From Kriegella sp963975415 (GTDB taxonomy: Bacteria; Bacteroidota; Bacteroidia; Flavobacteriales; Flavobacteriaceae): DNA of 64,000 nucleotides. Made by a program: the position numbers and the translations under genes. The stretch lies in contig NZ_CAXBGN010000001.1 in NCBI RefSeq assembly GCF_963975415.1, positions 434,001-498,000 of the forward strand, in the 5' to 3' direction. The notes under the pieces are model-generated. The model saw nothing but the letters and a program-made list of their open reading frames with translations, searched no databases and was not told the origin of the DNA. Below, piece by piece: positions 16,608-24,535 of this stretch. The stretch's first letter is position 1, and each line of letters starts with the position of its first letter.

Positions 16608-18353
16608 TTAATTTATTTGTACCAATGACCCTTTTACCGTCGCTGTCGCACTGGAGGACATTTCAACCCCGGCCGAACCTTCGGCCTTAAATTGGGCACT
16701 GGCCTTGATATTTACATTTGTTCCCTCAATATTTACATCACCGGTTGCCTTTATATTGATATCGCTACCGCTTTCAATCGCTATTCCGTTACTGTCAATT
16801 GTAATGGTATTTGAATTGTCATCTTCAACAACAATGCTCCCCGCATCCTCATCCAATGAGATAACCTTGCCCGCCGGGGTTTCTATTCGTATCGATTTCT
16901 TATCATCATCGAAAAGCACTTTCATTTCGCTTCTGGTAACCAATCCTTTTTCATGATTATCATCACTGGCCGTCAAAGGTGCCGGTTTGGCGCTACTATG
17001 TAACATGCCCAACACGACCGCATCATTGGGGTCATCATTTATAAAACCAATGATGACCTCATCGCCGATTTCGGGTCTAAAGAAGAAGCCTCTATTCTCA
17101 CCCGCATCGAGGGATGCAATTCTGCACCAAATACCTTGCTCTTCATCATTTATAATCGGAAGCTGCACCAAAATTCGATCTTCTCCGTCCGGATCGTCCT
17201 GCAATTGGCTCACAACCCCAATTTGAAGGCCGTTTACGGCCGCCAAAAGTCCCGAGGCCGGCAATGGATTGATGTCATAGGTTTCTGAAAACCATTTGGG
17301 ATTGATGCCGAATTGTGCATTAACCGTCCAATTTCCCTCAGCTATTTCATGCCGCACAGCGGTTACATATACATTCCCATTAAAACGGTCACCAACACCT
17401 TCAAGCTTTAAAACAACACCAGGTTTTACCGCGGGAATCCCTTGAAATTTAACCCGTCCCCGAATTTTCGCCAATTGTTGGAAGAACAGTTTTGCATCGG
17501 CCCAATCTTGAAGTTCCACATCACTGACTGCACCGCCATGGCGTAGCTCTAGATTATCCAAGCCTATGGTTTCAGAAAGATCGGATGGTGAGAGATTTCC
17601 ATTCAGCGAAATGGCCGGGTCATTGGCCTCGATTTCCAAAAGTTCTTGATCCGCATGGTTCCAAGCGTAGGACGATACTTTACTGAATTGGTCTCGAGCG
17701 TCGATTTCTGCATCGAAATCTAGCATGGTCGCTCCAAAAGCCACCGTTTCGACAGACTCCTGCGATATGTCTGGTTTTTTTAGGGTAACCTTTCCATCCT
17801 CTAAAAAACATAACTTTCCATTTGCTTGGGCCCGTGATATCAGAAAGTCCCAATCGGAAGTATGGTACTGCACCAATTCCTTATGTGTAAAATTGGTAGC
17901 TTCCACATCCTTGTCGAGACCATACGTGTCAATAATCGATTCGAAAATATCACTGTCGGAGAGTTCATAAAAATATTTGCTCTTCCGGCCCACGGTCATT
18001 TTTACTGCTTCATCTTTGCATTCAACAATCAATAAGGTAGAATTGTTTCTTATCTTAAGGCTATGGGTGATTACGATACCCTTAAAAATTATCTCCTCGT
18101 CAGAGTGATATCCAACAGAGATTTCAATCTGCTTGCCCGGGATGAGCAATTCTTCGTTGCTCAACTTAAAATCTTGTTTTGATGCTTCTCCATCCAACAG
18201 TATCAATGTTGCAGTAGAAATTCTATTTACCTCCTTTTCCACCAAAATTTGTTTCACTTGGTGCTTTTTTGAAAGTTCTTCGCCCTCCACAAGAATCTTA
18301 TGGGTAACGAGGTCTGCATTTTTTGCCGTATTTATTACTCTGCTGTTGTTCAT
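16608..18353 (-). CDS. VgrG-like central spike protein (Afp8)
   Basis: The 581-residue protein has an N-terminal gp27-like ring part (about 1-360, with VGYHSDEEIIFKGIVITHSL), an OB-fold of gp5 type (about 375-455: GVVSQLQDDPDGEDRILVQL, then EIGDEVIIGFINDDP and VVLGMLHS), and a C-terminal beta-helix (about 480-581) of short repeating strands such as SDINIKATGDVNIEGTNVN. This is the trimer that links the tube to the PAAR tip. No enzymatic extension follows the beta-helix. It starts 1 bp after the stop of the LysM protein gene, so the two are translationally coupled. Confidence 0.95.
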   Translation of the reverse strand: MNNSRVINTAKNADLVTHKILVEGEELSKKHQVKQILVEKEVNRISTATLILLDGEASKQDFKLSNEELLIPGKQIEISVGYHSDEEIIFKGIVITHSLKIRNNSTLLIVECKDEAVKMTVGRKSKYFYELSDSDIFESIIDTYGLDKDVEATNFTHKELVQYHTSDWDFLISRAQANGKLCFLEDGKVTLKKPDISQESVETVAFGATMLDFDAEIDARDQFSKVSSYAWNHADQELLEIEANDPAISLNGNLSPSDLSETIGLDNLELRHGGAVSDVELQDWADAKLFFQQLAKIRGRVKFQGIPAVKPGVVLKLEGVGDRFNGNVYVTAVRHEIAEGNWTVNAQFGINPKWFSETYDINPLPASGLLAAVNGLQIGVVSQLQDDPDGEDRILVQLPIINDEEQGIWCRIASLDAGENRGFFFRPEIGDEVIIGFINDDPNDAVVLGMLHSSAKPAPLTASDDNHEKGLVTRSEMKVLFDDDKKSIRIETPAGKVISLDEDAGSIVVEDDNSNTITIDSNGIAIESGSDINIKATGDVNIEGTNVNIKASAQFKAEGSAGVEMSSSATATVKGSLVQIN

Positions 18354-18354
18354 A

Positions 18355-19047
18355 CTATGGGTTTGTCTTGGCTATGGGCGGGAAGGAAATACGTGTCCCC
18401 GCTTTTAATTTTCTAAAATTGCCGATGTTGTTTACTCGGGCCACCTCTAAATAATACTTGGAATCACCATAAATTCTATGGGACATCAATGGAAGCGTAT
18501 CCCCTTCCTCCACAATTCTGAGATGCGTAAGATCGGGGGATTGGTTGTTTTCCATGGCTACCCGAAGGTCATCTTCCACAAAGCCTTGAAATTTGGCTTT
18601 GGCCACTGCCCTCAACGGGGCTCCGTTAGGCTTAAAAAGCTTGAATTCAATGTCCATTTCCTTAAGACTGCCTTTAAAGAGCAAAGTTCCCCATGAGATA
18701 ATCACATAGTAAGGCTTGTGCTCTTCGCCACTATAGTCAAGCACAACTTTTTTGAATTTTTCTATATCTTCTATAATTCCTTCTTCATCTGAAGAAACCT
18801 GGGGTATAACACCAGTACGGTCGAACAAAAATTCCAGTTCAAGGTCCTCGGGTAATTTTTTGTTAAATTTTGGCGAAAGATCGCTGGTGCCGGATGCCTG
18901 ATCGTTGTTTGACTCAATCGCATATTTAAAAGTATACTTTTCGGGATTCAACAAAGTGTTGAACTCCCCATCGTCAGCCTTGTCGTTAAACTCTGGGTCT
19001 TTGTATGCTACAATCTTTAATTTTGTTAGTTGTGCGTCGTTGGCCAT
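18355..19047 (-). CDS. LysM-containing tube/spike adaptor (Afp7)
   Basis: The protein of about 230 residues has a C-terminal LysM-like segment (EGDTLPLMSHRIYGDSKYYL, then ARVNNIGNFRKLKAGTRISF). The N-terminal part (FNTLLNPEKYTFKYAIE) is the usual start of the CIS tube-adaptor family. In phages and Afp the equivalent protein (gp53/Afp7 class) sits between spike and tube. I chose ATG at 19047; the frame is also open to a GTG at 19053, two codons earlier, but ATG keeps a normal distance from the stop of the 52-aa gene. It overlaps no neighbour and is followed at 1 bp by the spike gene. Confidence 0.9.
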   Translation of the reverse strand: MANDAQLTKLKIVAYKDPEFNDKADDGEFNTLLNPEKYTFKYAIESNNDQASGTSDLSPKFNKKLPEDLELEFLFDRTGVIPQVSSDEEGIIEDIEKFKKVVLDYSGEEHKPYYVIISWGTLLFKGSLKEMDIEFKLFKPNGAPLRAVAKAKFQGFVEDDLRVAMENNQSPDLTHLRIVEEGDTLPLMSHRIYGDSKYYLEVARVNNIGNFRKLKAGTRISFPPIAKTNP

Positions 19048-19059
19048 AGTCACTGTCTA

Positions 19060-19218
19060 TTATCGTTCCTTTTGTTTCTCGATCAATGTCATTACTTGCT
19101 CCACGGTGGTTTCAACAACCGCTTGTTGGTCTCCTCCAGTTTGTTTTTTTTTCGATGGGGTACTACCCTCCCCATCAACATTTATCTTAATATGTAGCTC
19201 CTTTATTTCTATCGCCAT
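19060..19218 (-). CDS. DUF5908-type small eCIS protein (Afp6 position), 52 aa
   Basis: ATG at 19218 to TAA at 19060 encodes 52 residues beginning MAIEIKELHIKINVDGEG and ending VMTLIEKQKER. The start pattern, a short beta strand IEIKELHIKINV followed by a polar linker and a C-terminal helix, is that of the DUF5908 proteins found in Bacteroidota injection-system loci. The gene fits exactly between the second tube gene (2 bp gap) and the LysM gene (12 bp gap), so it is almost certainly real. The position matches afp6. Its role is not established; it is small enough to be an assembly peptide or a baseplate filler. Confidence 0.88.
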   Translation of the reverse strand: MAIEIKELHIKINVDGEGSTPSKKKQTGGDQQAVVETTVEQVMTLIEKQKER

Positions 19219-19220
19219 AG

Positions 19221-19664
19221 TTATATGATTGTAAAATAATTATATACCAATTCTATCGACTCTATGACCAGTTTACTCTCTTGGGCATTAAGGTCTTCCA
19301 CTGACCATTTTACCGGGTAAGCACCAACAATATTCCAAGTTTTTAATGGACTATGATTTTCGTTCAATAAGTCAATAGTGATGTTCGCAGGTTCAAAAAC
19401 AAAGTTTTCAATAGCATTTTGGCACCATGCAATCACCTCTGAATCGAGTAACATTCCCCGTTTTAAGACTAAATTTGGAAACTTGGTTTTAACTGGTAAC
19501 TTATGTTTAAACCTGTTCTCTCCTCCCTCTGCATAGTCCTCGGTCTCAATATCCACAGAAAGACCGGACACCGATTGAAATCGGTAGTCTTTATCATTTT
19601 GCGATACCCCATCAAAGTTTACTTTAAAATGAAACCCGACGGGCGGATAATAGTTGACCGACAT
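19221..19664 (-). CDS. eCIS tube protein, second paralogue (Afp5-like, tube initiator)
   Basis: The 147-residue protein is of the T4 gp19/Hcp-like tube family: PPVGFHFKVNFDGV at the start, SVSGLSVDIETEDYAEGGEN, and LVLKRGMLLDSEVIAWCQNA. Its conserved positions match the first tube gene just upstream but the two differ clearly, as do Afp1 and Afp5. By analogy the paralogue nearer the spike genes forms the first ring(s) on the LysM adaptor. Its ATG overlaps the stop of the other tube gene (TAATG), so the two are coupled. Confidence 0.93.
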   Translation of the reverse strand: MSVNYYPPVGFHFKVNFDGVSQNDKDYRFQSVSGLSVDIETEDYAEGGENRFKHKLPVKTKFPNLVLKRGMLLDSEVIAWCQNAIENFVFEPANITIDLLNENHSPLKTWNIVGAYPVKWSVEDLNAQESKLVIESIELVYNYFTII

Positions 19665-20113
19665 TAATCTGCTAATTGAAGTTTTTCATGTGCAAACTCT
19701 GCCGTTTCAATGGCTATTTCATTACCATCGGCCTTTAAATCAGTAGACTGGATTTTTAGCACCCACGCATTGGCAGCCATCCAAGTGACAACAGGTTCGT
19801 GGGCCTCATCTAACATGCTAATGGTCATGTCTCCTCTAAACTGCTCCCCTTCCTCTTGAAAAAATACCGTTTTCTTCCACTCATCGAAGAATTGATTTTT
19901 TGAATTCTTAAATGTGCCCCGCTTTAGGGTGATGTTACTATATTTCTTTAATCCCGGTTGTTTGGTCTTATGGTACTCTTTGTCAAGACCTCCTCTATAT
20001 TCTATGATTTCAGTTTCAAAATCCAGTCCGGATACTTCGGTACAGTTAAATTCTGCGTCACCAAAAGTTACTTTGAAATGAAACTTTGGTAATGGGTAAT
20101 TACTTGCTGCCAT
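19664..20113 (-). CDS. eCIS inner tube protein (Afp1-like)
   Basis: The 149-residue protein has the typical start PLPKFHFKVTFGDAEFNCTE, the VSGLDFETEIIEYRGG block and ITLKRGTFKN, the core of the phage-tail-tube/Hcp fold. It is probably the main tube subunit, which stacks as hexamers inside the sheath and holds cargo in its lumen. It follows the sheath gene by 36 bp, and the next tube gene overlaps it by one base. Confidence 0.95.
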   Translation of the reverse strand: MAASNYPLPKFHFKVTFGDAEFNCTEVSGLDFETEIIEYRGGLDKEYHKTKQPGLKKYSNITLKRGTFKNSKNQFFDEWKKTVFFQEEGEQFRGDMTISMLDEAHEPVVTWMAANAWVLKIQSTDLKADGNEIAIETAEFAHEKLQLAD

Positions 20114-20149
20114 GATGCTGTTTTTAGATTATTAATTGAACTCTTTTGA

Positions 20150-22105
20150 TTATGCCTCCTGCATTTTGTGGGAGAACTTTAAGATGATAAACTCAGCTGG
20201 TCGTACGGCGGCCATACCAATTTCTACAATCATCTTACCTTCTAATATGTCTTGAGCGGTCATCGTTTCACCAAGTCCTATTTTGACATAATAAGCACTT
20301 TCAGGAGTTGGACCGGCCAATGCACCAGCTTTCCACTGCAGGTTTAAGAAATTGGTAATCATAGCCTTTACTTTAGTCCATGTGTTGGCGTCATTCGGTT
20401 CAAAAACAAATTGTTCTGTTGCTTTCTGCACCGATTCCTCAACCATATTGAAGAAACGCCTTACCGGCACATAGCGCCATTCGTTATCATTACCTGCTAG
20501 TGTTCTAGCACCCCAGACCAATGTTCCCTTTCCCGTAAAAGTTCTTATGGCATTAATTGATTTGCCTGCCTGGGTATCTACATTGAGGCGGTCTTGAATA
20601 TCATTGGTGATTTTCTTACTGGGTTTTACGATATACTTAACCGAAACATTGGCGGGTGCCTTCCAAACGCCTCGGGAGCTATCTACTCTGGCATATATAC
20701 CTGCCATGGTAGTTGAAGGCGGTAATCGAAGGGGCAGATTGTTGATAGCCGTTTTGATATTGTTGTAGGTGGCACTGTCGGTGCTTTTAATGGCACTTAG
20801 AATAAGACCATCCAAGGAACCAGCATCTGGATCCACTACGGCCGCATTGGTAATGGCGTCAATAATCGGGCTATCGATTAAATCTACAACGACCTGAATC
20901 GTGGCATCGACCGTAGTCAATGCAGCAACCGCTGCGGTAGATTCTGTTTTTACCGCTGTTCCCCCTGTTGCACTTTCAATAGTCGTCACATTTTCATTTA
21001 GCGTAGTGAGCAAGGTGTCTATCGCCGATCCGGTCTCGACAGCGGCCGCCAAATCATTAGCGGCGGTTGTTGCCGCTGCTGAAACCGTGGGGTCTTCATT
21101 AGCATTGTTAGCGGCCGTATTTGTATTCGCAACGATATTGGTGGCGTCATCAACTACCGAGGTCAATGCATCGATAATAGGCTGTAAGGCATCTGTAATG
21201 GTAGAGGCGTTGGTCAGGGCATCAGGCGCAGTCATTGGTTGTAAAGCAGTATCGGCGGTAGTAAGGTCGGTCACTAAAGCACCCATACCACCTTGTGTGT
21301 CAGTGATGTTGGCCAAAGAGTCATTGACATCAGACAACAGTGCGGGTTCATCTGTATTGTGCGTAATCTGAAGACTGTTCTCATCATAATGATAATCAAG
21401 AATGGTATCTAGATGTGGGAAATAAACCGCACCGTACTTTATCTCTTCCACATCGGAACTGATGACATTTCTGACACCTTCAGGGTCGTTCATTTCGACA
21501 TCTTCGTCATCGGTATAAGTGTCAATGATGGTAAATCTGTCTTGTAGTTTCTTGCATTGGGCCAAACCGTTGTTATAAAGATTATAAAAATCAGAATGAT
21601 TGGCCAAAGACGTTGCATCGGGAAATACCAACAGAGTAGGTTCGTCTTCCTTTTCCAAGGCTATCAATCCATCACTTAGATCATTAAACTGCACTGGATC
21701 GACCGAATTATTGGCTAAGGCATCGGTATAGGTATTTACCGATACGATAAAACATGGGCCGCCCCCGTTGGCAAAGTACATCTGCATGCCATAATACATC
21801 AAAAAGGGTGATTTCTCGGCTGTGGCCGGCTCGGTGACTTTAATTGATTTTTCTCCTAAAACCTCAGTGATAGTAATGCCCAATGCAGTTTCCTTTTTAG
21901 GAAAACCGAAATGTACCTCATATTCCAGCATCGAGGTAATTCGCTTGGGAACAAGGTGCAATGTATCGGTAAGGTCTTCTTCTTTTTCCTTAGCTTTCTC
22001 GGTGTACCCTATAAAAGCCGGAATTGCCGTCTCTACTTGGGCCACCGAAGGTGGAAACTTCGATATCTCCTCAATGTAGACTCCAGGTGTTCTGTACGCT
22101 GCCAT
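20150..22105 (-). CDS. eCIS contractile sheath protein with a 200-residue Ala/Thr-rich insertion (Afp2 type)
   Basis: The protein has 651 residues. The N-terminus (YRTPGVYIEEISKFPPSVAQ) and the C-terminal domain (RYVPVRRFFNMVEESVQKAT, then FLNLQWKAGALAGPTPESAY and IGMAAVRPAEFIILKFSHKM) are those of phage-tail and eCIS sheaths; the C-terminal part interlocks neighbouring subunits. Residues about 250-455 are an unusual block almost only of Ala, Thr, Asn, Asp, Val and Ile, predicted helical, which would project from the outer surface. Only one sheath gene is present, whereas Afp and PVC have three. It follows the 325-aa gene by 29 bp and precedes the tube gene by 36 bp. Confidence 0.95.
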   Translation of the reverse strand: MAAYRTPGVYIEEISKFPPSVAQVETAIPAFIGYTEKAKEKEEDLTDTLHLVPKRITSMLEYEVHFGFPKKETALGITITEVLGEKSIKVTEPATAEKSPFLMYYGMQMYFANGGGPCFIVSVNTYTDALANNSVDPVQFNDLSDGLIALEKEDEPTLLVFPDATSLANHSDFYNLYNNGLAQCKKLQDRFTIIDTYTDDEDVEMNDPEGVRNVISSDVEEIKYGAVYFPHLDTILDYHYDENSLQITHNTDEPALLSDVNDSLANITDTQGGMGALVTDLTTADTALQPMTAPDALTNASTITDALQPIIDALTSVVDDATNIVANTNTAANNANEDPTVSAAATTAANDLAAAVETGSAIDTLLTTLNENVTTIESATGGTAVKTESTAAVAALTTVDATIQVVVDLIDSPIIDAITNAAVVDPDAGSLDGLILSAIKSTDSATYNNIKTAINNLPLRLPPSTTMAGIYARVDSSRGVWKAPANVSVKYIVKPSKKITNDIQDRLNVDTQAGKSINAIRTFTGKGTLVWGARTLAGNDNEWRYVPVRRFFNMVEESVQKATEQFVFEPNDANTWTKVKAMITNFLNLQWKAGALAGPTPESAYYVKIGLGETMTAQDILEGKMIVEIGMAAVRPAEFIILKFSHKMQEA

Positions 22106-22134
22106 AATTCTTGTTTTTAGATTAAATTGTTATT

Positions 22135-23112
22135 TCAAATAAATATGTCTGAATAATAATTGCTGTCTTCCTTTTTGATAAGGTTGACCTTGGGGTTCGG
22201 GAAATGATGCTCTTCCACCGGTTCGGGATTGAAATCAGCCGACTCGATCTGAACAAAGCCATTCTTGACCAATGGTTTTGTATCAGCCGTAATCAGTGGC
22301 GCATCATCAAAATCTCCATTGTATCTCCAAAATGTTCGCCTATTCTTAAAACTTAGCGTAAACTTCAAGGGTGAATTCCACACATATTGTTTAATGTTCC
22401 CTGGATCGCTCTCGTCGAACTCTAATAGATTATGGTCATTGCTCCCTTTCACTGTCACCCGTACAAAAGCGATCAAGCCTTTGTTTTTCTGACTTTTGAT
22501 ATATTCTTCCAATAGTGCAACATTACCAGGATCATCTATACTTGTTTTATCGATGTGTGCTATGGAAAACCTATCGCGATGTGAATTGAAAAATTCATCT
22601 TCCGAAACTATAGTATGTACAATTTGTCTAGCTCCCTCTTCGGTCAAGAGAAAATCAGGATCTGCACTCACATCGGAAGAAAAAATATTAGCAAAGTCAG
22701 ATGCTTCGGAATCAGGCTTCAAGTTGGAAAATAAATAAAGCCCATTATCGGCCTTTGAAGTGATTTGGGTGTAGTTTTCAAAGTGTGGGTCGGTAATATA
22801 CAACCCAAAAGTCAGTGTCAAATCATTAGGCAATTCAATTATTGGGGTATATTGTACTGAGTCTGATCCAGTTTCCTCTATCGCTTTGGCAACAATTCTA
22901 AACCCTTGCGAGTGTGGTTTTAGCACTAAGCGATATCTGTTGATATTATGTTGTGTCGACCGACTAGGAACAAACTTCAGAAAATCGGAAACCCTGTAGG
23001 CTCGTAGACGTTTCACCTGTTCTTCAGCCGACATATCTAAAAACAAATTCTCCCCTTTGTCTAAAAAATAGGCATGATGCAAAATAAGATTGAAGAGCGA
23101 ACGATATATCAT
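22135..23112 (-). CDS. eCIS-associated 325-aa protein between terminator and sheath genes (cap candidate)
   Basis: I cannot assign this protein to a named domain. It begins MIYRSLFNLILHHAYFLDKG, is rich in beta-like segments (LTLTFGLYITDPHFENYTQI) and ends with a short tail. No signal peptide. Its ATG overlaps the stop of the DUF4255 gene by four bases (ATGA), so it is made together with the tube terminator. A gene of this size in this position is, as far as I recall, common in Bacteroidota-type eCIS loci such as AlgoCIS, where the distal cap is built from two different proteins. A cap or terminator partner role is therefore the best guess. Confidence 0.75.
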   Translation of the reverse strand: MIYRSLFNLILHHAYFLDKGENLFLDMSAEEQVKRLRAYRVSDFLKFVPSRSTQHNINRYRLVLKPHSQGFRIVAKAIEETGSDSVQYTPIIELPNDLTLTFGLYITDPHFENYTQITSKADNGLYLFSNLKPDSEASDFANIFSSDVSADPDFLLTEEGARQIVHTIVSEDEFFNSHRDRFSIAHIDKTSIDDPGNVALLEEYIKSQKNKGLIAFVRVTVKGSNDHNLLEFDESDPGNIKQYVWNSPLKFTLSFKNRRTFWRYNGDFDDAPLITADTKPLVKNGFVQIESADFNPEPVEEHHFPNPKVNLIKKEDSNYYSDIFI

Positions 23113-23696
23113 GATTCGATATTTTTAAGTTGATTGTCAATTTCAGTAATCAAACTGCCGCTCTCGACTATCACATCGTTTCGTTCTAACTCAATAAGTG
23201 AAATTTTATATAGTACCGATGGATATTGTTTTCCTCCCAAAGTGCCCCAAATAAAATTAAGCTCCTCAAATGTGGGGGTGTACAAAGCAATGCTAAATCT
23301 AAAATCACCCACATCCAACATTTCGCCTTCCCTGAGAAAGTTCGAATTGGCCTGGGTAAACACATTCTTTCCCTGAAAAAATTCAATGATTTTTGAAATC
23401 CCCTTTAAAGCTTCAATATAAATTGAATTTGTGGCGCTAAAAAGAACATAGAGATTCAGGTTGACACGGTGGTTTTTATATTCGACTGTCGTTCCATTCG
23501 TATAGTTGTTCGGAATGTTTTTCATCGCAAACTCTTCTTGCATATTGAGAAGAGATAGTACAATGTCAGTAGCGGTATTTTGATTATCACTCCCATCTGA
23601 GTCCATCACCGTAGCAATGTTTTCCAAAGAAACCGGGTTCCCTTCAAAGTAACTATTCACTTCTTCAGTAATGACCTGTAAAACTTTGTAAATCAT
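23109..23696 (-). CDS. DUF4255 tube terminator/cap protein (Afp16/Pvc16 N-terminal domain)
   Basis: The 195-residue protein opens MIYKVLQVITEEVNSYFEG and contains VLSLLNMQEEFAMKNIPN, YKNHRVNLNLYVLFSAT and FSIALYTPTFEELNFIWGTL, the pattern of DUF4255 (Pvc16 N-terminal domain). In Afp this protein ends the tube and sheath and stops growth. Here it is the first gene of the operon, as in other Bacteroidota clusters. The ATG at 23696 follows a long intergenic region (839 bp) that should hold the promoter of the whole eCIS transcript. Confidence 0.92.
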   Translation of the reverse strand: MIYKVLQVITEEVNSYFEGNPVSLENIATVMDSDGSDNQNTATDIVLSLLNMQEEFAMKNIPNNYTNGTTVEYKNHRVNLNLYVLFSATNSIYIEALKGISKIIEFFQGKNVFTQANSNFLREGEMLDVGDFRFSIALYTPTFEELNFIWGTLGGKQYPSVLYKISLIELERNDVIVESGSLITEIDNQLKNIES

Positions 23697-24535
23697 AGCG
23701 CTATTTATAAGGTACCAACAATAAAGTTCACTATGGCTTCTGTGTATTCATACAACATCAACCAAAAAAAAAGGACGGATTCGGGGAATTCTACGTCGAT
23801 TTATTATCTAAAATGAGCGGGCCAAATCAAATTGCATCGAGGGAGTATGCTGTCATGTCATGACGGTGCATTGCAATTTTTCTTAATGTAGATTCTGTCT
23901 TAGGAGGAGTGGACAGGAGTAAAATTGGGATGGATTAAAAATAGCTAATCTTATAAAATTCTTTAACAAACATGTATAGATGGCATAAAATCCTGTATAA
24001 GCCGTGTCTGAAAATGCTTTTCGGGGAAATACCAAACCTATAAAAACAGGGCAAAATTGCAGACTATCCCTAGATGAGCTATAAACAAATTAAGGGAAGA
24101 ACACTTCAACCCTTTGTAGGCATTCTAGTACCGCAAAGAAATACGTTTATAGATCAAAAAAGCATTTGAACGAAATCGACATCAACTCACCGAATATCCA
24201 TTCCTTTTATAGAAGAAAAATCTTACATTTTCAATTTTCCCGTTTTATAAAAAAACCATGTTATGGATAAGAAAACTACCTACTCTTACTTTATTTACAT
24301 TTTTTGCACGTTTTGCTTTCTATGGTCATTGTATATGCTGGTGTCTAGAATATAATTCATTAATCGCCCTGTATAAATTAAGGATGCTTTCCGCCAGCTT
24401 CCAAGCGTTGTGGTGTTAGATAATATTGCCACATTATCAACCCTATCTTTTAGGTGTACTTTTTTGTATTTGTACATTGTCTATTGACTGATTTATTCGA
24501 AAATTATTGTAATTTCTACGCTAAATCTCAAAGTC
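23697..24535. other. Long intergenic region upstream of the eCIS operon and the Gfo/Idh gene
   Basis: The 839 bp between divergent transcripts contain no convincing gene; the longest frame (24295-24477, minus, 60 codons) has no recognisable features. The side next to the eCIS holds an inverted repeat cluster (palindrome at 23852-23864; arms AAATTGCA at 23829-23836 and TGCAATTT at 23872-23879). I did not find a clear TAnnTTTG promoter at a proper distance from the eCIS start. The central part is A+T-rich and may be decayed coding sequence, but I could not identify it. Confidence 0.6.
23852..23864. promoter_or_regulatory. 13-bp palindrome GTCATGTCATGAC, possible operator of the eCIS operon
   Basis: GTCATG and CATGAC are perfect inverted arms around one base, 156 bp upstream of the first eCIS gene. 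A second, offset pair of arms (AAATTGCA at 23829, TGCAATTT at 23872) flanks it. Position and symmetry fit a dimeric regulator site; no regulator gene is visible nearby. Confidence 0.35.

Noticed and set aside
20901..21371. 156-codon plus-strand frame opposite the sheath insertion
   Set aside because: It mirrors the biased Ala/Thr codons of the sheath insertion; the conserved sheath ends are in the minus frame.
24295..24477. 60-codon minus-strand frame in the eCIS upstream gap
   Set aside because: There is no signal, motif or neighbour context, and the sequence is A+T-rich non-coding-like.
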